Below are positions 1 through 7,857 of a stretch of 64,000 bases of DNA, one piece after another; within the stretch, counting starts at the first letter, position 1, and every line of letters starts with the position of its first letter. Under the pieces are notes generated by a model. The model was not told where the DNA came from. It worked only from the letters and a program-made list of their open reading frames with translations, and ran no database searches. The position numbers were made by a program, and so were the translations under genes. The DNA is from Neobacillus sp. PS3-34 (GTDB lineage Bacteria; Bacillota; Bacilli; Bacillales; Cytobacillaceae). The stretch covers positions 2,126,001-2,190,000 of the forward strand of contig NZ_CP133267.1 in assembly GCF_030915465.1 (NCBI RefSeq), given 5' to 3'.

Positions 1-776
1 TGCCCTTGCTGCAACAAATGCCGCAGTTGGATGAGGTGTCGTAACGATGATTTCCTTACATGCAGGAAGCATCGTATGAACATCTAAAGCCACGTCCCCT
101 GTTCCAGGCGGCAAGTCTAATAATAGATAGTCGAGTTCGCCCCATTCCACTTCATTAAAGAAGCTATTTAACATTTTGCCAAGCATTGGCCTACGCCAGA
201 TAATCGGAGCATTATCTTCCACAAAGAAGCCCATGGAGATGACTTTTACTCCAAAACGTTCAACAGGGATAATTCTTTCTCCCCTTACTTGCGGCCTTTT
301 GTAATACCCATCATATCCGGCACACTAAAGCCATAAATGTCAGCATCAATCAATCCAACTTTTTTGCCTAATCGTGCCAGGGAGACAGCAAGATTGACAG
401 AAACGGTTGATTTGCCCACGCCCCCCTTGCCGCTCGCAATCGCAATAAAGGTTGTTTTGCTAGTAGGAGAGAGCAAGCTCTTATCTTCCTTTTCCGGAGC
501 CACAGCACGATGCTTTTGTAATTCCTCTTCAGGAAGATCAGTAAAGCGCAACCCGACTGTTTCAGCGCCTTCCTGCTTTAAAAGGTTGACAATCTGGGTT
601 TGCAGCTGAAGCTGTTCTGCAGTGCCTGTTTTGGCAATCGCAATTTTTACACTTACATGATTTTTTTCTTCTTTAATTTTAATTTCTTGAATCGCATTTA
701 TTTCACCAAGTGTTTTATGTAAAAATGGTTCCTTTAATTCACTTAGAATCTCCTGTACTCTTGCTTCTGTTAACAT
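1..776 (-). CDS. salA: Mrp/ApbC-type P-loop ATPase SalA, C-terminus outside window, one indel
   Basis: Mrp/NBP35-family ATPase; the family carries or inserts Fe-S clusters, and the Bacillus orthologue SalA also acts as a gene regulator. An N-terminal MIP18-like domain (about residues 1-85) precedes a deviant Walker A motif [10 protein letters not shown] at residues 115-124. I chose the ATG at 776 because GGCGGG stands 8 bases upstream and it gives the usual N-terminus; the open frame up to 923 has no such support. The frame breaks near 296-300, where one A is missing just before GGCC: a stop appears, but in the next frame the expected sequence ([16 protein letters not shown]) resumes and runs to position 1. 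This is very probably a sequencing error, not a pseudogene. It follows cwlD, as in B. subtilis. Confidence 0.88.
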
Positions 777-949
777 TACAAACACCCGCCTTTTGAATTC
801 GTTTCCATCATAATTATACCATATTCCCGCTGACAGACAGTTAAATGAATCACAGGTCTGCGATTGCTGCAGCGGCCGATTGAATCTTGAATCATTTATT
901 TTAAAGATAAGATTATTATACAAAAAAAGAGAAGGCGTTTTCCACCTTC

Positions 950-1681
950 CTACTCTGGCTCCTTTAATTCCTTCTCCTTCGTATAATAGCGCATGATCCC
1001 TTTATAAATCGAAGCTGCAACCTTTTCCTGATAATTTTCGTTCTTTAATTTTGCCCTTTCCTGCGGATTGGACAGGAATCCTATTTCTACCAGAACTCCG
1101 GGTTTTTCAGCATTTTTAAGGATATAGACCTGATTTAATGACTTGGCTCTCCGGGTTGTGTTTTCCAGGTTACGGCGAAGCTCATCCTGAATAAACCGCG
1201 CTGCCTTTTGATTCTCCTTGAAATGAGGTGCATAAAAAGTCTGGGCACCACTCCATTGAGCGGAAGGAATCGCATTTAAATGAATGCTGACAAAAAAGTC
1301 AGTCTCCGAATGGTTGATCATTTTTAATCTCTTTTTCAAATCTTCCACCTTACGCCTGCTGTACCCCTTCATGCCCTGAGGTGCCAAATCCTTATCCGTT
1401 TCTCTCGTCATAATGACTAGAGCCCCCTGCTGCTGTAAATAATCGCGCACCATCAGAGAAACATTTAAAGCTATGTCCTTTTCCAATGCATTTTCATCTC
1501 CTGCACCGCCATCAGGTCCACCATGTCCAGGATCAAGCAGGATGATTTTGCCTGCCAAGGGCAGATTCCAAGAATTCCACGATTTATTTTCCATAAAGTC
1601 GTATTGCAAAATTAAAAATAACACGATTACGCCAGCAGCAAACGCGGCAATTTTCCACTTTTTCTTCAACAAACCGATCAT
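950..1681 (-). CDS. cwlD: N-acetylmuramoyl-L-alanine amidase CwlD
   Basis: Zinc amidase (Amidase_3 family) that cleaves N-acetylmuramoyl-L-alanine bonds in spore cortex peptidoglycan, a step towards the muramic lactam needed for germination. The 243 residues match the family length (237 in B. subtilis). A signal-anchor helix covers residues 11-26. The expected zinc ligands are visible: H53 in DPGHGG, E67 in LEKDIALN and H134 in SIHLNA, with the catalytic glutamate E199 in VEIGFLSN. ybaK lies upstream and salA downstream, the B. subtilis order. Its presence implies a spore-forming organism. Confidence 0.93.
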   Translation of the reverse strand: MIGLLKKKWKIAAFAAGVIVLFLILQYDFMENKSWNSWNLPLAGKIILLDPGHGGPDGGAGDENALEKDIALNVSLMVRDYLQQQGALVIMTRETDKDLAPQGMKGYSRRKVEDLKKRLKMINHSETDFFVSIHLNAIPSAQWSGAQTFYAPHFKENQKAARFIQDELRRNLENTTRRAKSLNQVYILKNAEKPGVLVEIGFLSNPQERAKLKNENYQEKVAASIYKGIMRYYTKEKELKEPE

Positions 1682-1756
1682 TCCTCCTGCTCGTCCCTAT
1701 TCACTTCACTATATGGCGCGAAGTGATAGTTTAGAACAGCAGATACAAAGGAATAG

Positions 1757-2200
1757 TTAGTGCAGGCGCAGTTTATGCCGCTTTTGGCCTTTTTGATAGC
1801 CCTCCATCCACCAAACATGGACATATTGCTCACAAAGGTAGTATAGGGATTCACTTAATACTCCCTCATCACCAGATCCCCAATACAGAAAAAAATTATA
1901 TAGAGTATCAATTAAATGCTTTTCTTCGCGGTAGCAGCGTTTCTTCACATCATCGGGCGATTCACCATGGTAACCGAATTTGCTTAAATTCGCTCCTAGC
2001 AAATAAGCTTCAAGGGCAACATCATAGCAAGCTTCCTCAATCCCAGCATTCATGAGAAGCCCGGAAGTCAAACGGAACGAACCAAAATATGTCTGTACCC
2101 TTTCCTTCAGCTGGGTTACCGACAAGTCCTTTAAGACGGAACGCTCGTATTTCATCTGTTTTTGCTGTCTTTTTTCTTTAAAGGTTGTTATTACATTCAC
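1757..2200 (-). CDS. ybaK: YbaK-like protein, DUF2521 family
   Basis: A 147-residue protein recognised as YbaK (DUF2521) by its start (MNVITTFKEKRQQKQ), its Trp/Tyr-rich C-terminal half and its place just upstream of cwlD. No enzymatic motif, signal peptide or clear membrane segment is visible; it looks cytoplasmic and largely helical. AGAGGTGAAG stands about 10 bases before the ATG. In B. subtilis this gene lies close behind rpsI; here rpsI is some 9 kb away, separated by the PQQ block. Function unknown. Confidence 0.8.
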   Translation of the reverse strand: MNVITTFKEKRQQKQMKYERSVLKDLSVTQLKERVQTYFGSFRLTSGLLMNAGIEEACYDVALEAYLLGANLSKFGYHGESPDDVKKRCYREEKHLIDTLYNFFLYWGSGDEGVLSESLYYLCEQYVHVWWMEGYQKGQKRHKLRLH

Positions 2201-2466
2201 TAATCTTCACCTCTTACACGGTAGTCTTTATCCCATGTTGATTAGAAATGCAATTAACCCTCCCATTTCCTTTTCCAGATTTACATTTCTTTGCACAAAA
2301 TGCATATTTAGTTTTCAAATACCGAAATTTGTTTTGCCGAATCAATTAATGAAATGGATTAAACTGGGATGAGCAATTTCGGACGCATTTTGGAATTAGA
2401 GCAAAATCCTCTTTTTTTGATGAATCGGGCACCCTAAACAATAATTAAAAGATGAGGTGATTTTCT

Positions 2467-2631
2467 ATGTATGATTGGATTTACAGTCATTTTATAAACA
2501 CTTATTGGTTTCTATTGCTAAGTTTCTCCTTTCCTGCATTTGTATTAGTTTACTTGCTCTACTCGAGTACTAAGAACCAAGATAACGAAACTAATGAAAG
2601 CAAACAAAAAAAACCATTAAGCGAGGAATAA
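2467..2631 (+). CDS. Small single-pass membrane protein, unknown
   Basis: The only plus-strand gene I support. It encodes 54 residues starting MYDWIYSHFIN. One hydrophobic helix spans about residues 14-33 and is followed by a highly charged, Lys/Glu/Asn-rich tail of about 20 residues ending in SEE. A strong ribosome-binding site (GATGAGGTGA) lies 6-8 bases before the ATG, the main reason to believe it. It is divergent from ybaK and lies just outside the duplicated rpsI tail, so it may belong to the ancestral rpsI-ybaK gap. I recognise no family. The short length leaves some chance that it is not translated. Confidence 0.55.
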   Translation: MYDWIYSHFINTYWFLLLSFSFPAFVLVYLLYSSTKNQDNETNESKQKKPLSEE

Positions 2632-2686
2632 ATAGTCAAATTATTTTCGAAGTCAATCTGCGATCAAAAAGCACTTTTTCACATGA

Positions 2687-2773
2687 AAAAAGACCCCCAA
2701 CCAAAATGGTTGAGAGCCTTTGAAGCGTCAAAAATTAACGCTTTGAGAACTGAGGAGCACGACGCGCACCTTT
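2687..2773 (-). repeat. Duplicated rpsI 3' end plus terminator (distal copy)
   Basis: This segment repeats 10984-11070 in direct orientation with 81 of 87 positions identical by my hand alignment. On the minus strand it encodes the last 12 residues of ribosomal protein S9 ([12 protein letters not shown] and stop) followed by the rpsI terminator hairpin. No rpsI coding sequence continues upstream of it: the match stops abruptly at 2773. The six differences lie in one codon wobble and in the spacer between stop codon and hairpin. It marks the far edge of the PQQ block. Confidence 0.9.
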
Positions 2774-2840
2774 GTCGTTCACATCTTCTCGTTGATAAAG
2801 TTGTGATAACATTCATTTCTTCCAAATGGTTATCTTCATT

Positions 2841-4103
2841 TCACCCGGATGATGCATGGGACTTCAGCCGAAATTCATAAGTACGAAATATTCTCCCATA
2901 TAAATATGCAAAACTAATTTGTAAACCGGAGGCTATGTAAAAAGGCATGGCAAGTGAACCTAAACCAAAAAGATAACCGCTGATATACGGGCCAACTGAC
3001 ATTGGAAAACGCATGGACAGGGAATTAATACTTGACGCAAAACCGCGTCTTCTGTCGCGTGTCAAGCTCACGCTAAGTGCTTGCTGCGCTCCTTGTGTAC
3101 CACGGTTTAGCGCTGTTCGTATCATATAAAGGATGGATGCAAGTATATAACTCGATAATAATGGCATCAGTATCAAGAGCATGCTTGCAATAAATCGAAC
3201 TACCACAATTGATCGAATGGTTCCATGTTTTCGGGATAATTTTGCCTGAAAAAGCGAGGTGACACCTGTAGCGAAAAAGGTTAAAGCTAACGTGCCCCCG
3301 ATTTGAGTAGTGCTTGCTCCAAATTTAGCTGCAAACCAATAAGACATCATTGGTCCCGTCAATCCAATAGCAATCCCGTTCAAGACATTAATGGCCGCAA
3401 GTTTGAAAACCGCTGAATTTTCTTTATTCAATATTTCTTTTTCTAAAATTCCGGTTACTTCTTTCCTACTATATAAAGCCTCTCCTTCATCAATAGTAAA
3501 AATAATAAGGGCGGTGACAAGATATAAAATAAAAACAATAAAGAAAGAGAACCGATAGGATGTTGCTCCGAATTCAAACCCCTTCCATAATGCAGCTGAT
3601 CCAGCCATAACCGCACCTGCCGCCATTCCAAAAAAGCTTAGAGCATTATTCAAACTATATACCTTACCCCGATTTTCTGTAAGAATGAAAGTTGCAAGCC
3701 ATGCTTGCTCTGCAGGTGCACACGGACTCGGAGAACCAGCATCGGCTTTCCCAAAACCTGAAAATGTAATCGCTAAAAATAATAAAAGAAAGTCTGTAGA
3801 AAACACTCCGACTAAGGCACATCCTGAGGTTAAAAATTCATAAAAAAGAATAAACGGCTTTCTTCCAAATCGGTCGCTATATATGCCTATAACAGGTGAT
3901 AGCACGACACCAAGCAACCCCCCCGCTGCAAGGACACTGCCAATTGCTGCAGTACTCCATCCCAATGCATGGAGATAAAGTGCCAAATCAACTACTAGCA
4001 TACCTTGTCCAATGCTTCGCAAGGTATTAACAAGCATTAACTTTTTAGCCTGCATAGGGATTTGTGCATCTGAAGCATGACTCTTAGTAAGTTTCCTTTT
4101 CAA
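2841..4103 (-). CDS. MFS transporter of the PQQ island
   Basis: A 420-residue major facilitator protein with about 12 hydrophobic segments and the family motif A (GIYSDRFGRKPF) between the second and third helices. A longer central loop rich in Glu/Lys follows helix 6. The start is probably the TTG at 4103, with a weak AGAGTGTG site 6 bases upstream; an ATG follows at codon 17 but lacks a better site. It is last in the island, behind the pqqE terminator, so it probably has its own promoter or relies on read-through. Substrate unknown. Export of PQQ, or uptake or efflux of the alcohol or its acid product, is inference from position only. Confidence 0.8.
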   Translation of the reverse strand: MKRKLTKSHASDAQIPMQAKKLMLVNTLRSIGQGMLVVDLALYLHALGWSTAAIGSVLAAGGLLGVVLSPVIGIYSDRFGRKPFILFYEFLTSGCALVGVFSTDFLLLFLAITFSGFGKADAGSPSPCAPAEQAWLATFILTENRGKVYSLNNALSFFGMAAGAVMAGSAALWKGFEFGATSYRFSFFIVFILYLVTALIIFTIDEGEALYSRKEVTGILEKEILNKENSAVFKLAAINVLNGIAIGLTGPMMSYWFAAKFGASTTQIGGTLALTFFATGVTSLFQAKLSRKHGTIRSIVVVRFIASMLLILMPLLSSYILASILYMIRTALNRGTQGAQQALSVSLTRDRRRGFASSINSLSMRFPMSVGPYISGYLFGLGSLAMPFYIASGLQISFAYLYGRIFRTYEFRLKSHASSG

Positions 4104-4247
4104 TATTTATCACACTCTTTCATAGTACATTATTATAAGGAATTCCATTACTTCCAGGTATTCCTAGATGTTTTTTATAGTTCCAATTCCCAAGCTATTT
4201 ATGCATTGCAGCCTATGCGTTAAGCCCCATGGATTTTATTCCTGAAC

Positions 4248-4285
4248 AAAAAAAGTGCCAAAATAGGCAGAATCCTAAATGGCAC
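4248..4285 (-). terminator. Rho-independent terminator after pqqE
   Basis: Read on the minus strand, GTGCCA and TGGCAC enclose a second short pair (TAGG/CCTA), and seven Ts follow. It lies 20 bases past the pqqE stop and ends the pqq operon. Confidence 0.8.
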
Positions 4286-4304
4286 AAAAATTAAAAGCTT
4301 ATTT

Positions 4305-5459
4305 TTATTTCTTTATCATGCTTTTAGATGAAGGTTTTTCTAGAAGAAATTTTCGATAGATCAAAGGTGCGATTATTTCTTTGGCAGGTTTATTGTTTAT
4401 ATCCTGTATGGCCGCTTCAATTAGATGATGATCCGGTGACCACTCACAAACTGGATCCGTAGCAGATGCATTTCTGGTTAAAGCAAAAGCCTGGCAACGG
4501 CAGCCCCCTCCATCTTCATGACGGAGATCACAAGAACTGCAAGGTTCTGGCATCCATTCTTCGCCACGAAAGTTGTTAAAGGAATTCGATTCGTACCAAA
4601 TTTGTTTCAGTGAAGACTTACGGACATTCTCAAAGGTAAGATCCTCAATGATTCCTGCTGTAGGACAAGGCAGAACATCCCCATTTGGGGCTACTGTAAA
4701 TCCAATTGTACCCCAGCCGCCCATACAAGGCTTTGGAGTAGATGCATAATAATCAGGTATAACCCAAATAATTTCCATTTCTCTTTGAAGCCGCTCTTTA
4801 GCAGCCATATAGATGTCATTTGCCCTTTTGATTTGGTCTCGGCTTGGCAATAACCGCTCTCGATTGAGCAATGCCCAGTTATAATATTGTGCATTTGCCA
4901 GTTCCAATCGTTCAGCTCCCAATTCCTCTGCAAGCTGAATAATCTCCTGTATTTGATCAATATTCATTCGATGTATTACAACATTTAATGATAAATGCAA
5001 TTCAGCTTTTTTTACCGTTTTAGCAGCTTCTATTTTCTTCTCAAACGCTTTATATCCTCCAATTACATTGGAAAGTCTTGCTTCGGCTGCCTGGAAGCTT
5101 ATCTGTACATTTGCTAACCCGGCCATCTTTAGTTGATCCATCTTTTTCTCCGATAATCCAATACCGCTTGTAATAAGATTCGTGTACATCTCTAAAGCAT
5201 TGGCATGACGGATTAACGTTTCCAAGTCGTCACGTAAAAGGGGCTCCCCTCCAGAAAAGTGAACTTCTACTACTCCCAATTCGGCAGCCTCCGTTAAAAC
5301 GCGACACCAATCTTCCGTTGCCAACTCCTCTTTCTCAAGTGTTAACTCTAAGGGGTTTGAACAATATGGACAATGCAAAGGACAACGATGTGTCAACTCT
5401 GCAAGAATCGAATATGGAGCTCCGATGCGATTGCTGCTAATTCGCTTCGATTGAGTCAT
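4305..5459 (-). CDS. pqqE: PqqA peptide cyclase PqqE (radical SAM)
   Basis: Radical SAM enzyme that forms the carbon-carbon bond between the Glu and Tyr side chains of PqqA, the first committed step of PQQ synthesis. The SAM cluster cysteines are C26, C30 and C33 (CPLHCPYC), followed by the SGGEP motif at 69-73. The C-terminal SPASM-type cysteines for auxiliary clusters are also present (C245, C265, C307, C310, C320, C322, C338). At 384 residues it matches PqqE. The ATG at 5459 lies inside the end of pqqD (23-base overlap), so translation is probably coupled. The partner is PqqD, which presents PqqA. It is the last gene of the operon before the terminator. Confidence 0.94.
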   Translation of the reverse strand: MTQSKRISSNRIGAPYSILAELTHRCPLHCPYCSNPLELTLEKEELATEDWCRVLTEAAELGVVEVHFSGGEPLLRDDLETLIRHANALEMYTNLITSGIGLSEKKMDQLKMAGLANVQISFQAAEARLSNVIGGYKAFEKKIEAAKTVKKAELHLSLNVVIHRMNIDQIQEIIQLAEELGAERLELANAQYYNWALLNRERLLPSRDQIKRANDIYMAAKERLQREMEIIWVIPDYYASTPKPCMGGWGTIGFTVAPNGDVLPCPTAGIIEDLTFENVRKSSLKQIWYESNSFNNFRGEEWMPEPCSSCDLRHEDGGGCRCQAFALTRNASATDPVCEWSPDHHLIEAAIQDINNKPAKEIIAPLIYRKFLLEKPSSKSMIKK

Positions 5460-5781
5460 GACTATGGATCACCACCCATCCTTGATCCACCATTTCATGC
5501 AGAAATTCTAAAATATCCCCCTCCATTGTTTTCAAATCAGGCAATGGCTCTGCTTCTATTGATTCTGTGCCAGCCTGCAAAGAATCTCTAATTTTTCCAA
5601 CTATGTTATGCACCGCTAGGCTTCCATCACATAGAATAAGGATAGAGGCGGCGGTTTCGTTCATAACCACAACCTTTTCCGGTAACAGAAGGAGATGCTT
5701 TCCTCTGACTTTATCAAATTTAAGTCGTGCTTTTGCAGCAAGCTTTGGGTAGCTAGTAACTAAAATTTGCTCCACCACCAA
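5437..5781 (-). CDS. pqqD: PqqA-binding chaperone PqqD, long form
   Basis: Small RiPP recognition element protein that binds PqqA and hands it to PqqE. The winged-helix core is visible (PKLAAKARLKFDKVRGKHLL, then LPEKVVVMNETAASILILCDG). At up to 114 residues it is longer than the roughly 90 of proteobacterial PqqD: about 20 extra residues (SLQAGTESIEAEPLPDLK) separate the two helical parts. The start is ambiguous: TTG at 5781 is followed at once by two GTG codons (5778, 5775), all behind AAAAAAGGGA; a GTG is the better spaced. It overlaps pqqE and lies 32 bases after pqqC. Confidence 0.9.
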   Translation of the reverse strand: MVVEQILVTSYPKLAAKARLKFDKVRGKHLLLLPEKVVVMNETAASILILCDGSLAVHNIVGKIRDSLQAGTESIEAEPLPDLKTMEGDILEFLHEMVDQGWVVIHSHDSIEAN

Positions 5782-5813
5782 TCCCTTTTTTCTTATAAGT
5801 AAGGAACCATCGA

Positions 5814-6551
5814 TTACGCATTTAGCGGGAAAGCTTTTTCAATAGCATCAAGCTGCACCCATAACACATCACATTTAAAACGTAATGCTTCTACCGCTTT
5901 TTGTTGATCCCGAGGAGTTTGACAATAAGACAATACAAGTTTTAAAGCAGTAGTCGAATCACGGGGGGCTTGAGTCAAACGGTTTTGAAAATATTCAAAA
6001 CCAGTGCTGTCAATCCAAGGATACAATCGCTCCATTACTTTCATTCTCTTAAAAATAAGGTCTGGGGAAAACAACTCTGTTAACGAAGAGGCAACTGCCT
6101 CGATCCACGGTTTTGTCCGCGCAAAGTTTACATAAGCATCTACCGCAAACCGAACACCTGGTACAACTCTTTCCTCCTGTACAATTTCTTCCCTAGTTAA
6201 CCCCACAGCTTCTCCCAGTTTGAGCCACGCCTCAATACCGCCATCTTGACCACGCGTGCCGTCATGGTCGATAATACGCCCGATCCATTCACGCCGTAAT
6301 TCTCGGGATGGCAAGTTTGATAAGATAGCCGCATCTTTAATTGGAACTGACTTTTGATAGTAGTATCGGTTCGCAACCCAGCCTTGAATTTGTTCCCGAC
6401 TTAAGGCTCCCTCATGCATTTTTATATGAAAGGGATGTTTATCATGATAATAGGACCTGCCAACATCCTTTAAACGTTCAGTAAATTCAACTGGTGACCA
6501 AATCTCTTTCTGATGCTCTTCTTCACTGACTGACACACCTTTCCCCCGCAT
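5814..6551 (-). CDS. pqqC: Pyrroloquinoline-quinone synthase PqqC
   Basis: Cofactor-free oxidase that closes the ring and carries out the eight-electron oxidation of AHQQ to PQQ, the last step of the pathway. The protein (245 residues) has the family's conserved stretches, for example HPFHIKMHEGALS, ANRYYYQKSVPIKDA, IIDHDGTRGQDGGIEAW and RVVPGVRFAVDAYVNF, which form the all-helical haem-oxygenase-like fold and active site. I chose the ATG at 6551 because GGAGGT stands 6 bases before it; a GTG at 6557 lies directly on that site. pqqB ends at 6554, only 2 bases before, which suggests coupled translation. Confidence 0.94.
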   Translation of the reverse strand: MRGKGVSVSEEEHQKEIWSPVEFTERLKDVGRSYYHDKHPFHIKMHEGALSREQIQGWVANRYYYQKSVPIKDAAILSNLPSRELRREWIGRIIDHDGTRGQDGGIEAWLKLGEAVGLTREEIVQEERVVPGVRFAVDAYVNFARTKPWIEAVASSLTELFSPDLIFKRMKVMERLYPWIDSTGFEYFQNRLTQAPRDSTTALKLVLSYCQTPRDQQKAVEALRFKCDVLWVQLDAIEKAFPLNA

Positions 6552-6553
6552 GA

Positions 6554-7486
6554 TCACACCTCCACTTCCATGCCATCAAAAGCAACTTCAAATCCCATTC
6601 CCTCTAATGCGTTTCTTTCATTGGAACCTATTTTCAAAACAGGATTGCTATTGTTAATGTGTATCAAGATTTTCCGCTCAGCTGGAAATGCCGCTAACTT
6701 TTCCGCTGTCCCTCCACTTCCGCCGATTGGCAAATGTCCCATATTTCGCGCATCACGTTCCGTTGCACCCATCTGTACCAATTCATCCTCTGCCCAAAAA
6801 GTACCATCTATCATTAAAATATCTGCTTTCATTAAACTTTCTTCTACAGAAGTGGTTATCTCTTCCAGAGTAGGGAAGTATGCAAGACACTTACCGGTTT
6901 TCTTATTATGGAAAACCAACCCGACTTCCCATATATCCGTCAGAGTAAACTCCTCGTTTTTCCATTTTGTATATAGTGGTGGTTTCCTTGAAACAGGGAC
7001 TGTCTCAACGATTATCGTCTCCTCGTTATTTTCACCAGAAGGCCCTATCTGTTGCAAACATTCAGGGTCAAGAGACTTCCATTGCCAAGAACAATAGCTT
7101 TGTAACATAGGAAATACTGGAAAGGAGGAATGCAAGGTTTTTCGTACATTTTCTGTTCCATAAATGGTTAAACAAGAGCCTTCTCTTAGTGATAATAACC
7201 CAATTGTATGATCAAGCTCAGCATCCGTTAAAATAACTCCTGCTATAGGGGTTTCTCTTATGCCAGGGCCAGCATGCAGTGCAGGATAGGACTCAATTTG
7301 TTGGTGCACATCTGGACCAGCATTTATAAGGTACCAATCCCTTTCATTTGCACTTATTGCAAGAGAAGATTGTAAAAGTGGTCGGAAAGCTTCATTACCT
7401 TTGCGAGCCTCTCTACAATTTATACATGCACAGTTCCATTGTGGAAATCCTCCTCCCGCCGCTGTTCCTAAGACTCTAATTCGAAT
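6554..7486 (-). CDS. pqqB: PQQ biosynthesis protein PqqB, apparent ATT start
   Basis: Metallo-beta-lactamase-fold protein; PqqB is reported to hydroxylate a PqqA-derived tyrosine, though an export role was proposed earlier. The family N-terminus RIRVLGTAAGGGFPQWNC and the modified metal motif TDAELDHTIGLL are clear. Conserved sequence extends 59 codons upstream of the first conventional start (GTG at 7309), and a stop lies only two codons beyond, so translation must begin at or near the ATT at 7486 (giving M-R-I-R-V-L-G). AAAGGA stands about 10 bases before this ATT. The resulting 310 residues match the family length. A base error changing ATG to ATT is the alternative. It overlaps the preceding small gene by 11 bases. 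Confidence 0.88.
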   Translation of the reverse strand: MRIRVLGTAAGGGFPQWNCACINCREARKGNEAFRPLLQSSLAISANERDWYLINAGPDVHQQIESYPALHAGPGIRETPIAGVILTDAELDHTIGLLSLREGSCLTIYGTENVRKTLHSSFPVFPMLQSYCSWQWKSLDPECLQQIGPSGENNEETIIVETVPVSRKPPLYTKWKNEEFTLTDIWEVGLVFHNKKTGKCLAYFPTLEEITTSVEESLMKADILMIDGTFWAEDELVQMGATERDARNMGHLPIGGSGGTAEKLAAFPAERKILIHINNSNPVLKIGSNERNALEGMGFEVAFDGMEVEV

Positions 7487-7709
7487 ATGGACTCATTCCT
7501 TTCGCCGTTGCCTTCGTTTGGCTAACTTCTCGAGATTTCCCCACAAGCCTTCCAACTTGCCATCCAATTACCACATTGGAGATACCCATTAAGGAAAATA
7601 ATAAATAATCTCCGATTGGTTCAGGGGTTAGTAGATCCACGCCTAACCATATGCCTGTTGTAGCAGCCCCAATAACCGCACCCAGCACGGATATTAAATA
7701 GCGATTCAT
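7476..7709 (-). CDS. Small two-helix membrane protein in the pqq operon, unknown
   Basis: 77 residues beginning MNRYLISVLGAVIGAATTG. Two hydrophobic segments (about residues 5-25 and 35-56) are joined by a short loop, and a basic, polar tail follows (VGKSREVSQTKATAKG). AGAGGTGG stands 9 bases before the ATG at 7709. It lies between pqqA and pqqB and overlaps pqqB, so it is surely co-transcribed and probably translationally coupled. I recognise no family. Its place suggests a role in PQQ synthesis or export, but nothing in the sequence proves one. Confidence 0.75.
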   Translation of the reverse strand: MNRYLISVLGAVIGAATTGIWLGVDLLTPEPIGDYLLFSLMGISNVVIGWQVGRLVGKSREVSQTKATAKGMSPYSN

Positions 7710-7763
7710 TCTATTGCACCACCTCTTGGTTTGTTAAACTGCTTTTAACATGTGAAACCAGTG

Positions 7764-7838
7764 CTATTTACCAATATAGGCGTACATTGTTACCTCAGAA
7801 GATGTATTAATCACTTTATATTCAGGCTTCTTCCACAT
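7764..7838 (-). CDS. pqqA: PQQ precursor peptide PqqA
   Basis: A 24-residue peptide beginning MWKKPEYKV and ending YIGK. It contains the family core EVTMY, with E15 and Y19 separated by three residues: these two side chains are joined and become PQQ. GGTGGTGA stands 6-8 bases before the ATG. It heads the pqq operon, 54 bases before the 77-residue gene. It is too short for most gene finders and easily missed. The identification rests on the E-x3-Y core, the Trp-Lys-rich start typical of PqqA, its length and its position. Neighbouring genes supply the binding partner (PqqD) and the cyclase (PqqE). Confidence 0.93.
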   Translation of the reverse strand: MWKKPEYKVINTSSEVTMYAYIGK

Positions 7839-7857
7839 ATAAGTCACCACCCTTCAT

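Noticed and set aside
2683-2880. 65-codon plus-strand ORF over the duplicated rpsI tail
   Set aside because: It is the antisense of the repeat and of the MFS 3' end; the minus-strand reading explains the sequence.
7309-7311. GTG at 7309 as the pqqB start
   Set aside because: Conserved PqqB sequence, including AAGGGFPQWNC, lies upstream in the same frame, so this start would truncate the protein.
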